The notes below the pieces were generated by a model. It had not been told where the DNA came from and made no database searches. It worked only from the letters and a program-made list of their open reading frames with translations. From Zygnema cylindricum (lineage: Eukaryota > Streptophyta > Zygnematophyceae > Zygnematales > Zygnemataceae): DNA of 64,000 bases. The stretch is from positions 93,106 to 157,105 of the forward strand of contig JBBHKE010002813.1 in the NCBI GenBank assembly GCA_037447655.1, given 5' to 3'. The position numbers were made by a program, and so were the translations under genes. Of the stretch, positions 19,723 through 31,151 are shown one piece after another (position 1 is the stretch's first letter; the number at the start of each line of letters is the position of its first letter).

Positions 19723-20655
19723 CTAATAAGTATCCGGTTTTCCTTTAGGTACTAGCTTCCAATTGGACCGATCATTATCTAGACTGAATACTTGACTGCC
19801 GAAAACCTTTAAGTGAGATATGTTTTGTTTCCGGCCTGTCGATCTCTCATAAGGTGTTTGATCTTTTATAGCTGAAGTAAGAACTCTATTCTTGAGGTAA
19901 TTAGCATAGTTCATTGCTTCTGCCCAAAACCTTTTTCCTATCTTTTTATCTGACAACATACTTCTAGCACTATCACTTAGTGTTCTATTTAACCTTTTAG
20001 CTACCCCATTCTGTTCCGGATTTTCTGGAACTGTCTTTTGGTGTTGGACCCCATCTTCCCTCAGAAAATCATCAAACTGGTTAGAAGTATACTCTCCACC
20101 ATTGTCACTCCTTACTCTTTTGATTGGAGTTTCATGGATTTTTTCGCTCCACGCTTTATATTATCTAAAATAATCTTGAGCTTCTAACATGTTTTTCAAA
20201 AAATACACCCGGGAATACCGAGACCAATCATCAGTTATAGTCATCATAAATCTCTTCCCCCCCGGTGAGGGCACTTTAGCCGGTCCCCAAATATCTGTGT
20301 GTACTAGATCTAGAATTTTTTCTCCCTTATAGGTGGCTGATTTAGGAAAGGGTAATCTGTGTGCTTTACCTTGAGCACTTCCACTACAATCACTTATATC
20401 ATGACTCTCACTAAAGTGAATTCCTTCTACCACTCCCATCTTTTTCATCTCTCTTAACTTATCTAGATTCACATGCCCAAGCCTCTTATGCCACATCATA
20501 ATATCATGAACACCAGCATAATAAAGTTTTGTCGTTTCATTACTTAAAATCAGCCTAAACATCCCATGGCTACCTTTCTCAGCAATGAAATAGACATCCT
20601 CTTCAAAACTAGCAGTAAAGACTCCTTCCCTAGTGATAGTAAAAACCCTTATCAT
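19723..20655 (-). pseudogene. Copia integrase, two frame fragments
   Basis: Fragment 20655-20161 has MWHKRLGHVNLDKLREMKKMG, a zinc-site second half CSGSAQGK in which the last Cys is Ser, and the first catalytic Asp in HTDIWGPAKVPSPGG. The middle part (about 19960-20160) is legible as SDNGGE/NGVAKRLN-like sequence in other frames. Fragment 19959-19723 has the C-terminal FWAEAMNYANYLKNRVLTSA segment. The lost Cys and several frame breaks mark a dead copy. Confidence 0.8.
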
Positions 20656-20784
20656 CTAATACAGATGTAGAGATGAGGTTTTTGTTCAGCTCCGGAATAA
20701 ACAAAACATCGGAGAATGTTACTATGGATGTCTTTCCTTCTACTAACACTTTTAGATCTACCGATTCTACAAGAGTAGTGGTGA

Positions 20785-21398
20785 CTATCCTCCCATCTCG
20801 TACTCTATCTCTATGGTGGGAATCTTTCTTATCTTAGTGAACAGGTGCTTATCTTTACACATGTGCATGGAGGCAATTGAATCTATAATACAGCATGCTT
20901 CACCTTTCAATCCACGGTAAGCACATTTTTGCCATCGTGGAATTTCGACTTCGTTTTTCGCCTCCAACTCCTCATCCAAAAAGAGCTCATCGTCCTCGTC
21001 CTCGGATTCCGCCTCATGTACCTGTCCTTTTTCTTTCCTCTCAAGGTACCACCGGTCTGCCCCTCCTTTAACCGAAGCTCGGTTACCTTAGTGCACTCTG
21101 CCATATAGTGCCGCAGTTTCTTACAAAAATGACATAAACCTTTGGGAGCCCTTGTTCCGAACTCGTTGGCCTGATTTTTCTCCTCCGTTCCCCCATAGTT
21201 TCCGACTGGTTTCCGAGAATCCTTGTTCCTCCAATCGGTGGAAGTTGCCAATGCTTGGCCACTCTTTCCTCCCTTTCGGATCTCAATTGTATTCTCCCGA
21301 AAGAGAATCATCCCTACCACTGAGTTCCATATCCAGCTTGAGTCCGACAAGTCCTGCACACGGTTGACTATGTTCTCGAACTCATCTGGTAACTTCAT
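20785..21398 (-). pseudogene. Copia Gag C-terminus and protease, broken
   Basis: The frame 21398-20907 includes MKLPDEFENIVNRVQDL and the zinc knuckle CHFCKKLRHYMAEC. The usual Gly is replaced by Arg. It then shifts frame after the knuckle. The frame 20979-20785 holds the protease region, in which the DSGAS motif reads DSIAS. The Gly-to-Ile change should abolish the active site. Confidence 0.8.
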
Positions 21399-21526
21399 CA
21401 GTAAACAGTTAACCTTCTCTTCTTCACTAAAATCTTTCCCGCACTCTCTAGCTCCATGAAGAGTGTAGCAAGGTCATTGCAAAAATCCAACATTTTCCCC
21501 CCTTTGTATACATATTGCTTAACTTT

Positions 21527-22006
21527 CTAATAAGCCAACTGTTGTTTCTGAATCGTATCACTTCGGTACATCTCTATAAAAGCCATCCACAGATGGGATG
21601 CCCTTTCTACCAGCAAATGAAGACATGCAAGTCCTTGAGTAAGATGGCGTAGGATGAAGTGTTTTGCCGCCATATTGTTAAAATCCCAGGTTTGAGTATC
21701 ATTCTCCTCGTTCCTCGTAATAGGTGACATGAATGCTGAACCGGTTGCTATTGGTGTGGTCGTCTCCTTCAACGCTCCTTTGTCCACCACCTCTCTTTCA
21801 TTTATTTCCTCCGTTGAAGATGGACATGCTTTCTTTGTGAATCTGCTTCCTTCAAACCCTGGAGGAATTCCAAGATTTGATGGACGCCCCAATCGTCCAC
21901 TCACTATCCCCCAAAACCTTTTTTCGCATAAAGCTCCTATCATCATACTTTCCCAATATATGAAGTCAATTCCATTAAAGATTGGCACCCTAGAGGGTGG
22001 GCCCAT
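21527..22006 (-). pseudogene. Copia Gag N-terminal part
   Basis: The 159-residue frame starts at the primer-site ATG (22004-22006) with MGPPSRVPIFNG. It includes HFILRHLTQGL and ends at a premature stop after QKQQLAY. Frame breaks between 21430 and 21527 separate it from the rest of Gag. Confidence 0.82.
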
Positions 22007-22010
22007 AACC

Positions 22011-23075
22011 TGAAACTTTGAGACCTCTAAAACGCCTCAGAGTGGACAGCTTTTAAGAAGCCTCTAGGATAACCCTGACCCCTTTGTGTTTTAGCAAGAA
22101 CAACTGCCACCCTAGCAGACAAAAACTCTGACCAAATTCATCCTTGCGAAGGGAAGACTCCCCGGAGTCAGTAGCAAAAACAATCTCTGAATTTGCTCCC
22201 CTGAGCAGTAAGTTATGGAGGGTCAAAGTTGACCTTTTGTACAGAAGCTTTCTAGGAGAGAGGGTCCTATCTACCAATTTTTCGAAGTCCTATCTCTCTC
22301 ACAAACTCTATCTACTGGTGTACGGCACCAATCATATTACACTATTGTACATAAAAGTACTGTTGCCGATGTACTTTATGTACGGAATTTGTACGTCATG
22401 GCCTAAATGTCGACACATGTCATATCCGGATTCAGTCCCGTAATTCTCGGAGATGCCGCGATCCAACATAATCATGCCACGTGTCATCCGATGTGGCAAT
22501 GACCACAAATCGCCGAGAATCTCTTCCTCGATCTCGGCTTTCTTTTCGGTCGTCCGATTGAATGCAAATTTCAATCGTAGCCGTCATAAATGCTACTGCA
22601 ATATTTGTTTCGAAAAAAATAAACAAAATGTGCGGTACTCGTTTCTTGTCCATATCGAAATCCGTACTTAAACATAACGAGATCAATGTAACCGTAAACA
22701 TCTGCCGTTAAATGAATTTTCCTACATGGTAACATTTAAATAAATATCAAACCAAATAGTATGTATCGTAGAACTTAGACTTAACGGCTGAGGCTACCGA
22801 CTATCGACTCTGACGGTTGGCAGGTGCCATGATCAAATTCTGTTAACCACACAATTTTATTAGTAAATAAACCTACCTATCTGTAAATTAACTAATCTAT
22901 TTCCCGTAGACCTCTGGATAGCCTAGGTAGCCATGGCGCTAGCTTCCTCTCTAACTTCTCAATGACTGCAACAAGTGTGGGAGTTGGAGAGAAAAGTTAG
23001 AGGTAGACTTCCTCGGCTTCTTTCTATATTCCAATTTAGACCTAGAAAATAATAAAATAGCCATCGATTTCTACA
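22011..23075 (-). repeat. Copia LTR, right (5' LTR)
   Basis: It is 1065 bp, with the hairpin at 22925-23013 and a GTAC palindrome (GTACATAAAAGTAC facing GTACTTTATGTAC) near 22348-22382. The tRNA-like arm at about 22803-22850 is degraded. The final TTCTACA runs directly into the minisatellite. Confidence 0.85.
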
Positions 23076-23467
23076 TTGTTACCTAAATTACACAAACAGT
23101 TAGCGATAACATGAATTGTTATCTATTTACACAAACAGTTAACGCTAACAGAAATTGTTACCTAACTTACGCAAACTGTTAGCGATAACAGGAATTGTTA
23201 TCTAACTTACACAAACTATTAGCGCTAACAAGAATGGTTACCTAACTTACACAAACTGTTAGCGATAACAAAAATTGTAACATAAATAACACAAAATGTT
23301 TGCGCTAACAGGAATTATTAACTAAATTTCACAAACTGATAGCGATAAAAAGAATTGTTACCTAAATTACAAAAACAGTTATCGATGACAAGAATTATTA
23401 CCTAAATTACAGAAACTATTAGCGATAACAAGAATTTTAACCTAAATTACACAAATTGTTAGCGCTA
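23076..23467. repeat. 40-bp minisatellite, about 9.8 units
   Basis: Units read approximately TTGTTACCTAAATTACACAA followed by a GTTAGCGATAAC- or GTTAGCGCTAAC-containing half, 38-40 bp each, without spacers. GTTAGCGCTAAC is a perfect 12-bp palindrome. The array lies exactly between the end of one copia LTR and the broken end of the next element, and both junctions are abrupt. Confidence 0.9.
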
Positions 23468-23541
23468 TCTCTCTCCATTTGAATCCTCATAATATTTTTT
23501 GCTTCCCCTAAATCCTTCATATCAAATCTGCTTCTAAGATC

Positions 23542-24027
23542 TTACTTTACCTTATTGATCTTTTCCAAAGATTTACTCAACACAAGCAGATCATCCACAT
23601 AAATTGCAATAAAAATGACACCATTCTCATCCTCAAACATATAGATAGAATGGTCAGAGCTGATACGGATATATCCAAGATCTGTAAAAAACTCATCTAG
23701 TTTCTTATTCCACTGTCGGGGAGCCTGCTTTAGTCCATATAGGGACTTTATGAGTCTGCAGACTTTGCTCTCTTCTCCTTCTTCCACGAACCCCTCGGGT
23801 TGTCTCATAAAAAATTCTTCCTTTAGCTCACCATTAAGAAAAGCAGTCTTAATGTCCATCTGGTGTATTTCCATGTCTTCCGTTGTTGCCAGACTGAGGA
23901 GAATCCTTACTGATGGGAACTGAAAAACTAGAGCAAAGGTCTCCTCATAGTCAATCCCCTCCTTTTGGGTGAACCCCTTTGCTAGGAATAGAGCCTTATA
24001 TCTCTCAATGGTATTATTTGGGTTCAA
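23542..24027 (-). pseudogene. Copia reverse transcriptase fragment
   Basis: The 161-residue frame has NTIERYKA, VHQMDIKTAFLNGEL-like sequence (IHQMDIKTAFLNGEL), SLYGLKQAPRQWNKKLDEF and YVDDLLVLSKS. The upstream linker (24028-24360) is legible but interrupted. The downstream part is truncated at the minisatellite. Confidence 0.85.
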
Positions 24028-24371
24028 TTTTAGTTTAAAAACCCATTTACACCCAATAGGTTTTTTGTCTAGAGGGCAATCCGCTAGTTCTCAAGTATTT
24101 GCTTCCATGATAGAAGCCATTTCATCATTTATGGCTCTAATCCATCTTTCTTTCTCCAAACAATTCACTGCCTCCGAGTAAGATTGAGGCTCATCAGGGC
24201 GAGATAGCTTAGTTACCTTATGAGCAGCCTATTTTTCTTATATCCTTTTGCTTCTCCTTCTCCCTCCCTCAAACACCAAAGCTAGAATGGATGGAAGTCT
24301 TAGATTTCTCCTCATTGTCTCATCGGCTCCCTTTTCACGGAAGCCAGTTATGGTCTCACTTCTTCTATCTC

Positions 24372-25583
24372 TTAGAAGTCTATAAGAGTATGTGAGGTTT
24401 CCGGTGAGTCTCCTGTATCTTGAATCTCCGCTAAATCTGCAATCACGGTTTCACTCATGTCCCTTTCGGGAACGACCAAGTTCTCCTCACTTTCTGACTC
24501 AAATCTGATTCTTATCTTCTTTGTATATTTGAAGGGGTCAAATGACTTCCCTTCATCCATGACAACTAAGTGTTTGACCAGAATGATATCTTTCTTTGCT
24601 AAGTCATAGACTCTATATCCCTTAACATCCTCATCATATCCCACAAAGTATCCAGGTTTTCCCTTAGCATCTAGCTTCCAATTTTTCCTATCCACGTCAA
24701 GACTATAAACTTGGCTACCGAATACTTTAAGGTGTGAGATATCTGGTTTCCTTCCAACCCATCTCTCATAAGGTGTCACTCCCTTTACAGCTGAGGTAAG
24801 GACTCTAATCCTAATGTAGTTGGCACAGTTCATTGCTAGTGCCCAAAATCTGTTTCCTATTTTCTTGTCTGCCAACATACCGCATGCACTATCTCCTAGT
24901 GTTCGATTCAACCTCTCAGCTACCCAATTTTGTTCCGGGTTATATAGTACAGGTTTTTGGTGCTGCACTCTCTCATCTCTCAGATATTCCTCAAACTGGT
25001 TAGAGGTATATTCCCCCCCATTATCACTCCTTATCCTCTTAATGGGGGTTTCATGCAACTTCTCACTCAAGGCTTTATATTCTTTGAAGTAAGTTGATGC
25101 TTCAGACTTTGTTTTTAGAAAGTAGACTCTAGAGAATCTAGACCATTCATCGGTTATTGTCATCATAAACCTCTTTCCTCCAACCGAAGGTACTTTTGCA
25201 GGTCCCCAAATATCTGTGTGGACCAAATCTAACAGTTTCTCACCTCTATATGTGGCGGCTTTGGGAAAGGGAAGTCTGTGAGCCTTACCTTGAGCACAAC
25301 CACTACAATCATCCATCATTTCATTATCCCCAAACTGCATGCCTTCTACTACTCCAAGCTATTTCATTTCCCTCAACCTATCAAAATGCACATGCCCCAA
25401 CCGCTTATGCCAAATCATCAACTTAGGAACACCAATATAGTAAGCATCATTATTTTCATTTCTCAGATAAAACCTAAACATTTCTTGGCTACCCTTGTCT
25501 GTCATGAAGTAAACTTCATCCCCATACTTAGCTGTAAAGACTCCATTTCTAGTGAAGGTATCAAACTCTTTGTCATCTAACAC
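24372..25583 (-). pseudogene. Copia integrase
   Basis: Frame 25340-24372 (322 residues) carries CSGCAQGK, HTDIWGPAKVPSVGG, SDNGGEYTSNQFEE and PEQNWVAERLN. The usual Gly after QN is Trp. It ends in a copia C-terminus with KPGYFVGYDEDVKGYRVYD in frame. This part is intact where the other two elements have a one-base loss. Frame 25583-25359 holds the preceding HKRLGHVHFDRLREMK segment, split off by a TAG at 25356-25358. Confidence 0.85.
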
Positions 25584-25587
25584 AGAG

Positions 25588-25651
25588 GTAGAGACAAGAT
25601 TTTTACTCAGCTGAGGAATGTAGAGACAAGATTTTTACTCAGCTGAGGAAT
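25588..25651. repeat. 32-bp tandem duplication inside the protease-integrase linker
   Basis: A 32-bp unit starting GTAGAGACAAGATTTTTACT is present twice, at 25588 and 25620, without mismatch. 32 is not a multiple of 3, so it shifts the polyprotein frame. Confidence 0.85.
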
Positions 25652-26107
25652 GTAGAGTACATCTGAGAATATAAGTATAGAAGTCAGACCCTCCACTAAG
25701 ACTTTTAGATCTACTGAGCCCACTAGATCTGTGGTAACCACTCTCACATCCCCATACTCTATCTCTCCTGTAGGGATCTTTCTTAGCTTAGTGAAAAGTT
25801 CTTTATCACGACAAATATGCATGGATGCACCTGAGTCGATAATCCATCCTTCCTGTGGAGCTTCCCGAATTGCTCTAAGGGCACACTTCTGTCTCCGAGG
25901 GATCTCCTTCTCCTCCAGACTCTCGTCAAGAAGAAGCTCCCCATCCTCCTCAGAGGACTCATCCTTGGTTTCTCCTGTCACTTTAGTAACCAAAGTGCCT
26001 TTTGCTTCCCTCCGTAAGAACCCCCTCCACGGTTCTCTTCGAGCCTCAGCTCCGACAGCTTGACACAATCTGCGATGAAGTGTCCCGGCTTTTTGCAAAA
26101 ATGACAA
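25607..26107 (-). pseudogene. Copia protease region
   Basis: The 166-residue frame has an acidic linker, then GWIIDSGASMHICRD with an intact DSGAS protease motif, then the conserved YGDVRVVTTDLVGSVDLKVLV. The zinc knuckle just upstream lies in a different frame near 26080-26110. The duplication at 25588-25651 ends the frame. Confidence 0.82.
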
Positions 26108-26145
26108 AGACCCTTTGGGGGCCTCGGTCCCCCAAAATAATCTCT

Positions 26146-26979
26146 TTACCCTCTATAAGGTTTCTTCGGGTCCTTCCCCCATCTGTCCCCTCCTGCTGCT
26201 AGAGCTTGAATGCTCTTTCCTCCTCTCCTAATCTCCATTGTGCTTTCCTGCACAAGTATCATCCTAACCACTGTGTTCCATTTCCATGAACTATCAGGCA
26301 TTTCATGTACTCGGTACACTATGTTCTCAAACTCATTTGGTAACTTCATGATAAGAGTGTTAACTTTCATTTTCATTTTGCCCGTCCAACCGGCACTTTC
26401 CATCTCCATATACAAACAAAAAAGATCATTATAGTAATCTAACATCTTTCCTCTTTTGTAACTGTAACTCACTAGTTTTTGCTCAGCCAACTGGAGCTCC
26501 TGAATAATTCCAGCTCTATAAATCTCCACTAAACTCACCCACAACTCCGCGGCCTTGTAAATGTGAAGATGAGGGGTGGCCAAAGCTTGAGTGAGGTGTC
26601 TTAGAATGAAGTTGTTAGCAGCCATGTTTACAACCTCCCACATTTGAGTGTCGTTCTCAACGGTCTTCACGGTCGCCGCTCCCGATACTGTGGCAATAGG
26701 AGTGAGGGGTGTCTCCTTCCCTTTCCCCTTTTCGGACACACTCTTGTCCCCATCATCTGTCTCCTCCGCTGAGGTAGCGGTTACTGTAGGAAACCTTACT
26801 CCTCCAAATCCTAGTGGAGTTCCCGAAGGTGGACGTTTCACTTGTCCATGGACGATACCCCAGTATCGTTTTTCGCCCAAAGCTCCAATCATCATGGCTT
26901 CCCAATAGATGAACCGAGATCCATTGAAGGTGGGCACCCTAGAGGGTGGGCCCATAACCTGCAATTTTGTGTCCTCCAT
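26146..26979 (-). pseudogene. Copia Gag
   Basis: The 277-residue frame starts in the LTR (MEDTKLQV) and runs through the primer-site Met (MGPPSRVPTFNGS). It includes NFILRHLTQALATPHLH and LWVSLVEIYRAGIIQELQLAEQKL. It ends before the zinc knuckle at a stop after KKPYRG. Confidence 0.85.
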
Positions 26980-27982
26980 TGGACTACAGAATACAGGAAG
27001 CCTCTAGATAGTTATTAACTAACCCACTTTCAATGGCAACCACTGCTACACAAGCAGACAAGCAGAGAAGCAGACAATCTCACTGCACCTCTGTGGAGCG
27101 TGGACTCCCCTGAGTCTGTAGAAACAGAAATCTCTGAAAACGCCCAACTAGGCGATAAGTTATAGGGTGGCAAAGTTGCCAATTTATACAAACTCTCAAA
27201 GAGAGAGAGGACTATCTACCTGATTTTTCCTAAGTCCTAGTTTTTCCTAGTTCTCTCTCACAAATCCTATCTACTGCCTGTACGAACCAATCAGAACATT
27301 GTACAATACCACAAAGTACTACTGCCGATGTACTTTCTGTACGGCCTTTGTACGACAAGGCCATTAGGCGGACGCGTGTCCATTTTCCACTCGTCCGTAC
27401 ATTCCTCGGAATTCCCGCGACCGAATGTCATCTCTCCACGTGGCGCCTGGTCATGCCACGTCACTATATGCCAAAGTGACCATTCCGGGATTTCGGCGAT
27501 GATGTGCGACGTTAGATTTGACGTGAAATGGAATCTCAGCCGTAATAAATACTTGCGCAATATCCGTTTCAATTTAGTACACTACTTCGTATTTTGTAAA
27601 ACTGTATCTATGCGTGCCGTAAAGAGTTTTAGTTAAATGATTTCTGTATAATATAATAGTTTAAATATTAACGAAACCATATATTTCCTAACGGACTTTC
27701 ACGATAGACTGGTTAAAGCTAACGGCTACGCCGCACTCTGTCGGTCGGGGGTTTGAGTCCTGCCGGACTCAACCTTTTGTTGAGAGTGACTTAAGTCACT
27801 CTTTAGTCCTTCCTATGGAGCTGAGGCAGCCATGGCTCCATCGCTCTCTCTCTTCTTAAGTGACTACGACAAGTATGGGGCCAAGAGAGAAGAGATGGAG
27901 GCAGGCTGCCTACATTTTCTTTATATGTTTTCCGCTAATTAATTTAGACCTAGAAAATACAATCAAACTAATTATTTCAACA
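26960..27982 (-). repeat. Copia LTR (5' LTR of third element)
   Basis: It begins TGCAATTTTG and ends TTTCAACA. It has a TATAAAT box near 27185, a GTAC palindrome near 27300-27345, and a tRNA-like segment at 27712-27776 with the B-box-like GGTTTGAGTCC. It also has an 18-bp perfect palindrome GAGTGACTTAAGTCACTC (27784-27801), the hairpin at 27824-27911 with CTCCATC/GATGGAG, and TTTT at 27915-27918. Confidence 0.88.
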
Positions 27983-28435
27983 GGTTTAATCCTAGTTAAG
28001 TCTAACGTTTTTTCTTTTTTTCTTACTATTTTCTTTGTTATGTTTACATTTTTTTCTTTCGTTTTTGTTATGTGATCAAGGTTGTATTTTGGTTATTTAT
28101 TTTGTATGTCTTTTTTTTGTTTTATTCTTTTGTAATATTATGTATTGATAAAAAATATATATAAAAAATATACATGCAACACCTTTATATAAAATATACA
28201 AAAACCATTAGTATAATGTTTAAATGAATAATGGTTGAATAATGCTAATGGTTTTATGTGTATTCTAGATTTAACATTAAAATATTTATTACTACATTAT
28301 TTATTCAATCGATTCATTCATATCGTTCAATAGATTTAGATTGAACGCTCAAATTAATGTGAAACTTTCACACTTAATCAAACCCCCTACATGAACGAAA
28401 CCTGAATTTAACCATCCACTTGTCTTCGTCATCTT
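27983..28435. repeat. 450-bp dispersed direct repeat, copy 1
   Basis: The sequence from 'taatcctagttaagt' through 'ccccctacatgaacgaaa' to 'atccacttg' recurs at 31145-31595 with about 85-90% identity by eye. It contains an internal inverted pair AACCATTAG...CTAATGGTT (about 28204-28255). The copia LTR has inserted at or near its left edge. It is non-coding. Confidence 0.75.
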
Positions 28436-28982
28436 CTTCTGCATACATGAACCTTTCCGCCATGGATTTTGATAGCAAATAATGAATAAACCTGTAACAT
28501 ACGAGTATTTAGCGTAAAATTTTGTCTTTTTCATGAAACACATATATTAGATGTTAATTTATGTCGCATGTTATGATTTAGTCTGTCGTTTTATTTCTTC
28601 GTGTCGTTTCAGTGGACGATTGTGCCCCTATATGGTTTTCATTTATCATACATTTATTTTGTTTCAATTGACATAAATTGTATACAATGATTTATTTCTG
28701 CGAACATATTGAATCTTAAACTTCGCGACGTTTAATAGTGTCAACCGTAAAGCAAAAAACATTAGCACTAATAAAGTAATAATGATTCACGGTGCACTGG
28801 ACAGTAATTAATATTTAATAACTGCCCAAATTTGTAGCATTGATACTATTTAAACCGTACCTACATTAACGTAAAGGAAAAAATAGAAATACTAATCCTA
28901 TTTTAGGTTTGAGGTTCAAAACTTACGGGTACTAAATTAGTAATATACACACTAAAAACGATTCGTAGTGTACTTACACAAA
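28436..28982. repeat. Intergenic sequence with foldback-family fragment
   Basis: 28690-28980 carries motifs of the foldback family ('aatgattcacggtgca', 'aaaaacgattcgtagtgta'). The rest is AT-rich and unannotated. Confidence 0.45.
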
Positions 28983-29212
28983 AATAAGTATGGACACGCT
29001 GGAAATAGTCGGTTCGGTTCGCTTGTTGACGGTCACGTCCATGTTGAAAAAATTAGCACGACGCGATGCACGGCGGCCGACCATATACTTACAAAAAAAT
29101 AAGTACGGGCACGCTGGAAATAGTCGGTTCGGTTTGCCTGTTGACAGTCACATCCATGCTGAAAAGGTCAGCACGGCGCGATGCACGGCGGCCGACCATT
29201 ATGAAAATCTGT
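28983..29212 (+). repeat. 115-bp tandem duplication
   Basis: Copies start AATAAGTA at 28983 and 29098. Each contains 'cacgctggaaatagtcggtt' and ends 'gatgcacggcggccgaccat'. They differ at about a dozen positions. Overlapping short frames repeat along with it, and there is no recognisable protein. Confidence 0.85.
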
Positions 29213-29279
29213 ACTTTCTGGCTCTCACCAATTGGTAGATTCTCTACGAGCGACAGTGGTACTGTACCGTACAAGTCCG

Positions 29280-29500
29280 CAAATCGTTACCATTACAACC
29301 ACGCAAAAAATCAAACAGGATTGTACCACGTGTCTCTATTTATTACATCAAAATTGGAACATGACAAAGCCAATCAAAACTCAAATCAGTAAACGGCTCA
29401 CGACCTTACACAAAAAAAATCGACGATCAATTATCGTTGTTTCCAGAGACGAATGCGACGACAATGCTTTTCCCTTTTAGAAAAAGGGCAAAGCAAAAAG
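29280..29500 (+). repeat. Dispersed repeat ending in a GGGCAAAGC hairpin, copy 1
   Basis: It matches 33186-33482. Shared pieces are 'ccacgtgtctct', 'aaagccaatcaaa', 'cacaaaa' with 'tcaattatcgttgt', and a terminal AAGGGCAAAGCAAAAAG. In the second copy the end is a perfect palindrome (CTTTGCCCTTTT facing AAAAGGGCAAAG). A similar 'gctttgcccttt' lies at 29759. It looks like a MITE end, but no target-site duplication was defined. Confidence 0.55.
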
Positions 29501-30684
29501 GTACGGTGACCTGGTAGTGTTCTCGTGCAAATAGGACACAGCCATGACAAAATATATACGGAGAGAATAAGCATCAAGTATGAGGGCGACAGAGTAAGTT
29601 ATACAATGATAGCACATAGTCGAAGCATTCAGTCGCAATAACACTCGTTGCCTCCAAAGTGTACAGTAGTACGAGCACAAGGGCTTTTGTGACTCCTTAG
29701 ATCACCCTTTGTTGTCGACAACTACAAAAAGAAAAATAATAGTCGCGGGCGACTCGGTGCTTTGCCCTTTGGTTGCCAAAGGCCTATCGTTTTTGTACAC
29801 ACGGACTAATAGAAGCGTCACAATTTATCGTAGGAGTTACACGTACTCCTTCACGTATCAATCCGTTTCCGGTAGTGTATGGATAGTGACGTGATGTGAC
29901 GGGATCGCATGCGTAAAAATGAAAAGTACTTTTTTTTTACAAATCCGTCCGTTTACTTCCGTACATTTTCCGTACACGAAAAGTATATGATCTGAATGAA
30001 GATTTCAAAATCTTAAAAACTTAACGCATTTTTGTAGCAAAGTGAAAATCCGTACGTTTGGTACCTCTATGGCGAAGTTGCTACTGTACTCTTCTAGGTG
30101 ACGACAAAATGTCAAACGTTTCAATTATTAAGACCCGCGGTTGTGGACTGTCTTATCAACAGCTCCCCTTGTCTCGTCATTGGAGCGCGAATTTGGTTCT
30201 CTCCTGTCAACCACCTGTATCTCCCTTTCCCTCCCTCCCTCCCTCTCTCCTTTTCCCCTTCATCAATTCTAAATATTTTTAAGTATTCTATAGAGGAGAG
30301 GGAGAAGGAGAGGGAGAGGGAAAGGGAGAGAGAGAGGGAGAGGGAGAGGAGAAGTGAAGTTGTTTGTTTTCTGACTGCAGGGTGAGAGGGAAGCTACTAC
30401 GAAGTATACCGTGATAGTCGGTGCCTTCGCCGCCCTCACAAGTACCCTCCTCGGATCTTTCCTTCCTTAGGTACCTTTTTCTATCTATTTATGTCAAATC
30501 CTGTCATTTTTATCCTGTCAATTTTATCAGTTTTATGCGAAGGCTTTATCTTCTTTTTGTCATTTGTCAACGTTATCGCACGTTTTTATTAGAGTTGTGA
30601 TAGTTTAGGAAAGCATTGCACGTTATTTAATGTGGTTTAAATTGTACAAGGAAGCATTACTCAAAGTCGAAAATATATATATAT
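29501..30684. other. Intergenic sequence with a CT/GA mirror tract
   Basis: No gene was recognised. 30217-30260 is a C/T run and 30294-30352 a G/A run (GAGAGGGAGA type), facing each other across about 35 bp. They could pair as a long imperfect hairpin. A copy of 'gacgtgatgtgacgggatcg', shared with 32380 and 33025, is at 29887-29906. Confidence 0.5.
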
Positions 30685-31151
30685 ACTAAGTTGGTTGATC
30701 GAAAAAACAAAGAAAAAAAATACTCAAAGTAACAATGTAATCTAACAAACAAATATAATGATTGAAAACAAGTGTTTTTAATGTTGGTCAGCCTCCGAGC
30801 TGATAGTGATGTTTATGCAACCTTCTAAGTCTTAGGACTAAGTTGGTTGATCACAAAAAAAAAAAAACAAAGTACTCAAAGTAATCAATCTACTAAAATA
30901 AACAACGAAAATTAATAAATAATAAGTGATTGTAATGTTAGTCAGCATTTGAGCTGATAATGATGTTTATGCAACCATCTGGGTCTTCGACTAAGGTGCT
31001 TGATCGAAAACAAAAAAAAGTACTTAAAGTAATCAACATATTCTAACTATCAATAAATATAAAAGAAAATACGTGTTTGTAGTGTTAGTCAGCCATCGAG
31101 CTGATAATGATGTTGTTCAACCATCTGAGTCTTTGGACTAAGTTGGTTGAA
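30685..31151 (+). repeat. 150-bp tandem repeat, three units
   Basis: Units start ACTAAG at 30685, 30837 and 30990, with a partial unit at 31137. Each has 'ttggttgatc', an A-run, 'actcaaagtaa', and 'gagctgataatgatgtttatgcaacc'. Unit lengths are 152, 153 and 147 bp. The partial fourth unit runs into the 450-bp dispersed repeat. Confidence 0.85.

Larger units (their letters stand above)
16631..23075 (-). mobile_element. Ty1/copia retrotransposon, degraded, both LTRs present
   Basis: LTRs lie at 16631-17686 and 22011-23075 (both TGAAACTTTGAG...TTCTACA). The polypurine tract is at 17687-17699 and the half-tRNA primer site at 21998-22010. The internal order is gag, protease, integrase, reverse transcriptase, RNase H, read leftwards. 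Several frame breaks split gag and integrase, while reverse transcriptase to RNase H is one open frame. No target-site duplication was found: TAATG on the left and TTGTT on the right. Confidence 0.9.
23468..27982 (-). mobile_element. Ty1/copia retrotransposon, 3' end lost
   Basis: This is the third copia element. Its 5' LTR is at 26960-27982 and its primer site at 26947-26959. Gag, protease, integrase and part of reverse transcriptase follow leftwards. RNase H and the 3' LTR are missing, cut at the minisatellite boundary at 23467. Small indels and stops occur throughout. Confidence 0.9.

Noticed and set aside
16626-23080. Target-site duplication for the second copia element
   Set aside because: TAATG before the left LTR and TTGTT after the right LTR do not match; the right flank was replaced by the minisatellite.
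23076-23467. CRISPR-like array
   Set aside because: Units are contiguous without unique spacers, and the context is eukaryotic retrotransposon DNA. It is a minisatellite.
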